Source: JAGVSR01 sp046074825 (GTDB lineage Bacteria > Pseudomonadota > Alphaproteobacteria > Rhizobiales > Hyphomicrobiaceae). From it: a stretch of 7,089 nucleotides of DNA. The stretch is from contig JBJTOZ010000169.1 of NCBI GenBank assembly GCA_046074825.1, positions 1 through 7,089 of the forward strand, given 5' to 3'. Below the pieces are notes generated by a model, which was given only the letters and a program-made list of their open reading frames with translations, was not told the DNA's origin and did no database searches. The position numbers and the translations under genes were made by a program. Of the stretch, positions 6,904 through 7,089 are shown one piece after another (the stretch's first letter is position 1; each line of letters starts with the position of its first letter).

Positions 6904-7089
6904 CTAAAGCAATTTAGTGACTTTAGATTTGAGCTTTCGAGATGCAGTCACAATTGCATTTTGTGATTTGGATGTAAGGCGTACTAGTTTTCTCAAGTGG
7001 CTTGTAGGGTCGTTAGCTATTTGAACCCAGCCGTCTTTTTCAAGTATCTGCAGCCTTTTGCTTGCTGTAACAGGAGCGCACAATTTATG
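6904..7089 (-). CDS. MarR-like winged-helix transcriptional regulator, C-terminal fragment (5' end outside the window)
   Basis: The frame is open from the right edge to TAG at 6906-6904 and gives 61 residues. It begins inside a recognition helix (VTASKRLQILEKDGW), continues with a wing (ANDPTSHLRKLVRLT) and then a basic helix ending SKVTKLL. This order, a helix with LExxGW followed by D-P and an R-K-x-V-x-LT strand, is the MarR DNA-binding layout, where the usual form is LExxGLVxR, DPxDRR, LTxxG. The tail after the wing is short (about 21 residues) compared with typical MarR proteins, which carry a longer dimerisation helix there, so the C-terminus may be shortened. Other winged-helix families cannot be excluded from this fragment. 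It precedes the amidohydrolase on the same strand and may control it. Confidence 0.72.
   Translation of the reverse strand, partial: HKLCAPVTASKRLQILEKDGWVQIANDPTSHLRKLVRLTSKSQNAIVTASRKLKSKVTKLL

Overview
This is an AT-rich window that most likely comes from a Gram-negative bacterium. The clearest sign is the amidohydrolase at the right, which carries a lipoprotein signal peptide. The loose spacing, one decayed gene and gene-poor stretches would suit a host-associated proteobacterium with a partly eroded genome, for example an intracellular alphaproteobacterium, but no 16S or other taxonomic marker is present and this is inference.

Layout, left to right. Positions 1-1665 (+) hold the end of an ABC uptake operon: an integral-membrane permease cut by the left edge of the window, then its ATPase, coupled by a one-base stop/start overlap (TAATG). 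Both belong to the group that includes the TrpXYZ-type aromatic amino acid importers, and a substrate-binding protein is probably encoded just outside the window. Positions 1805-2857 (+) encode an arsenite S-adenosylmethionine methyltransferase (ArsM) with its arsenic-binding cysteines. A 614-base stretch (2858-3471) follows with no convincing gene, containing one inverted repeat and one short hairpin. Positions 3472-4374 (-) encode a cation diffusion facilitator (CDF)-like membrane protein whose usual metal-ligand positions are mostly replaced, with lysines in the transmembrane site. Positions 4414-4855 (+) contain a decayed gene not previously flagged by any open frame: about 145 residues of protein-like sequence interrupted by two stops and one frameshift. 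Positions 4857-6596 (-) encode a secreted, lipid-anchored metal-dependent amidohydrolase of the YtcJ/Amidohydrolase_3 type. A 13-bp palindrome lies over its candidate promoter. At the right edge (6904-7089, -) is the C-terminal part of a MarR-like winged-helix regulator that runs out of the window.

How the genes relate: the permease and ATPase are one transporter. ArsM and the CDF-like protein converge and may both concern metals or metalloids, but they are not co-transcribed and no arsR, arsB or arsC is visible. The MarR-like gene precedes the amidohydrolase on the same strand, so it could control it through the palindrome. I see no defence system, CRISPR array, RNA gene or intact mobile element. 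The items most worth a second look are the altered CDF ligands, the pseudogene and the palindrome-covered promoter.
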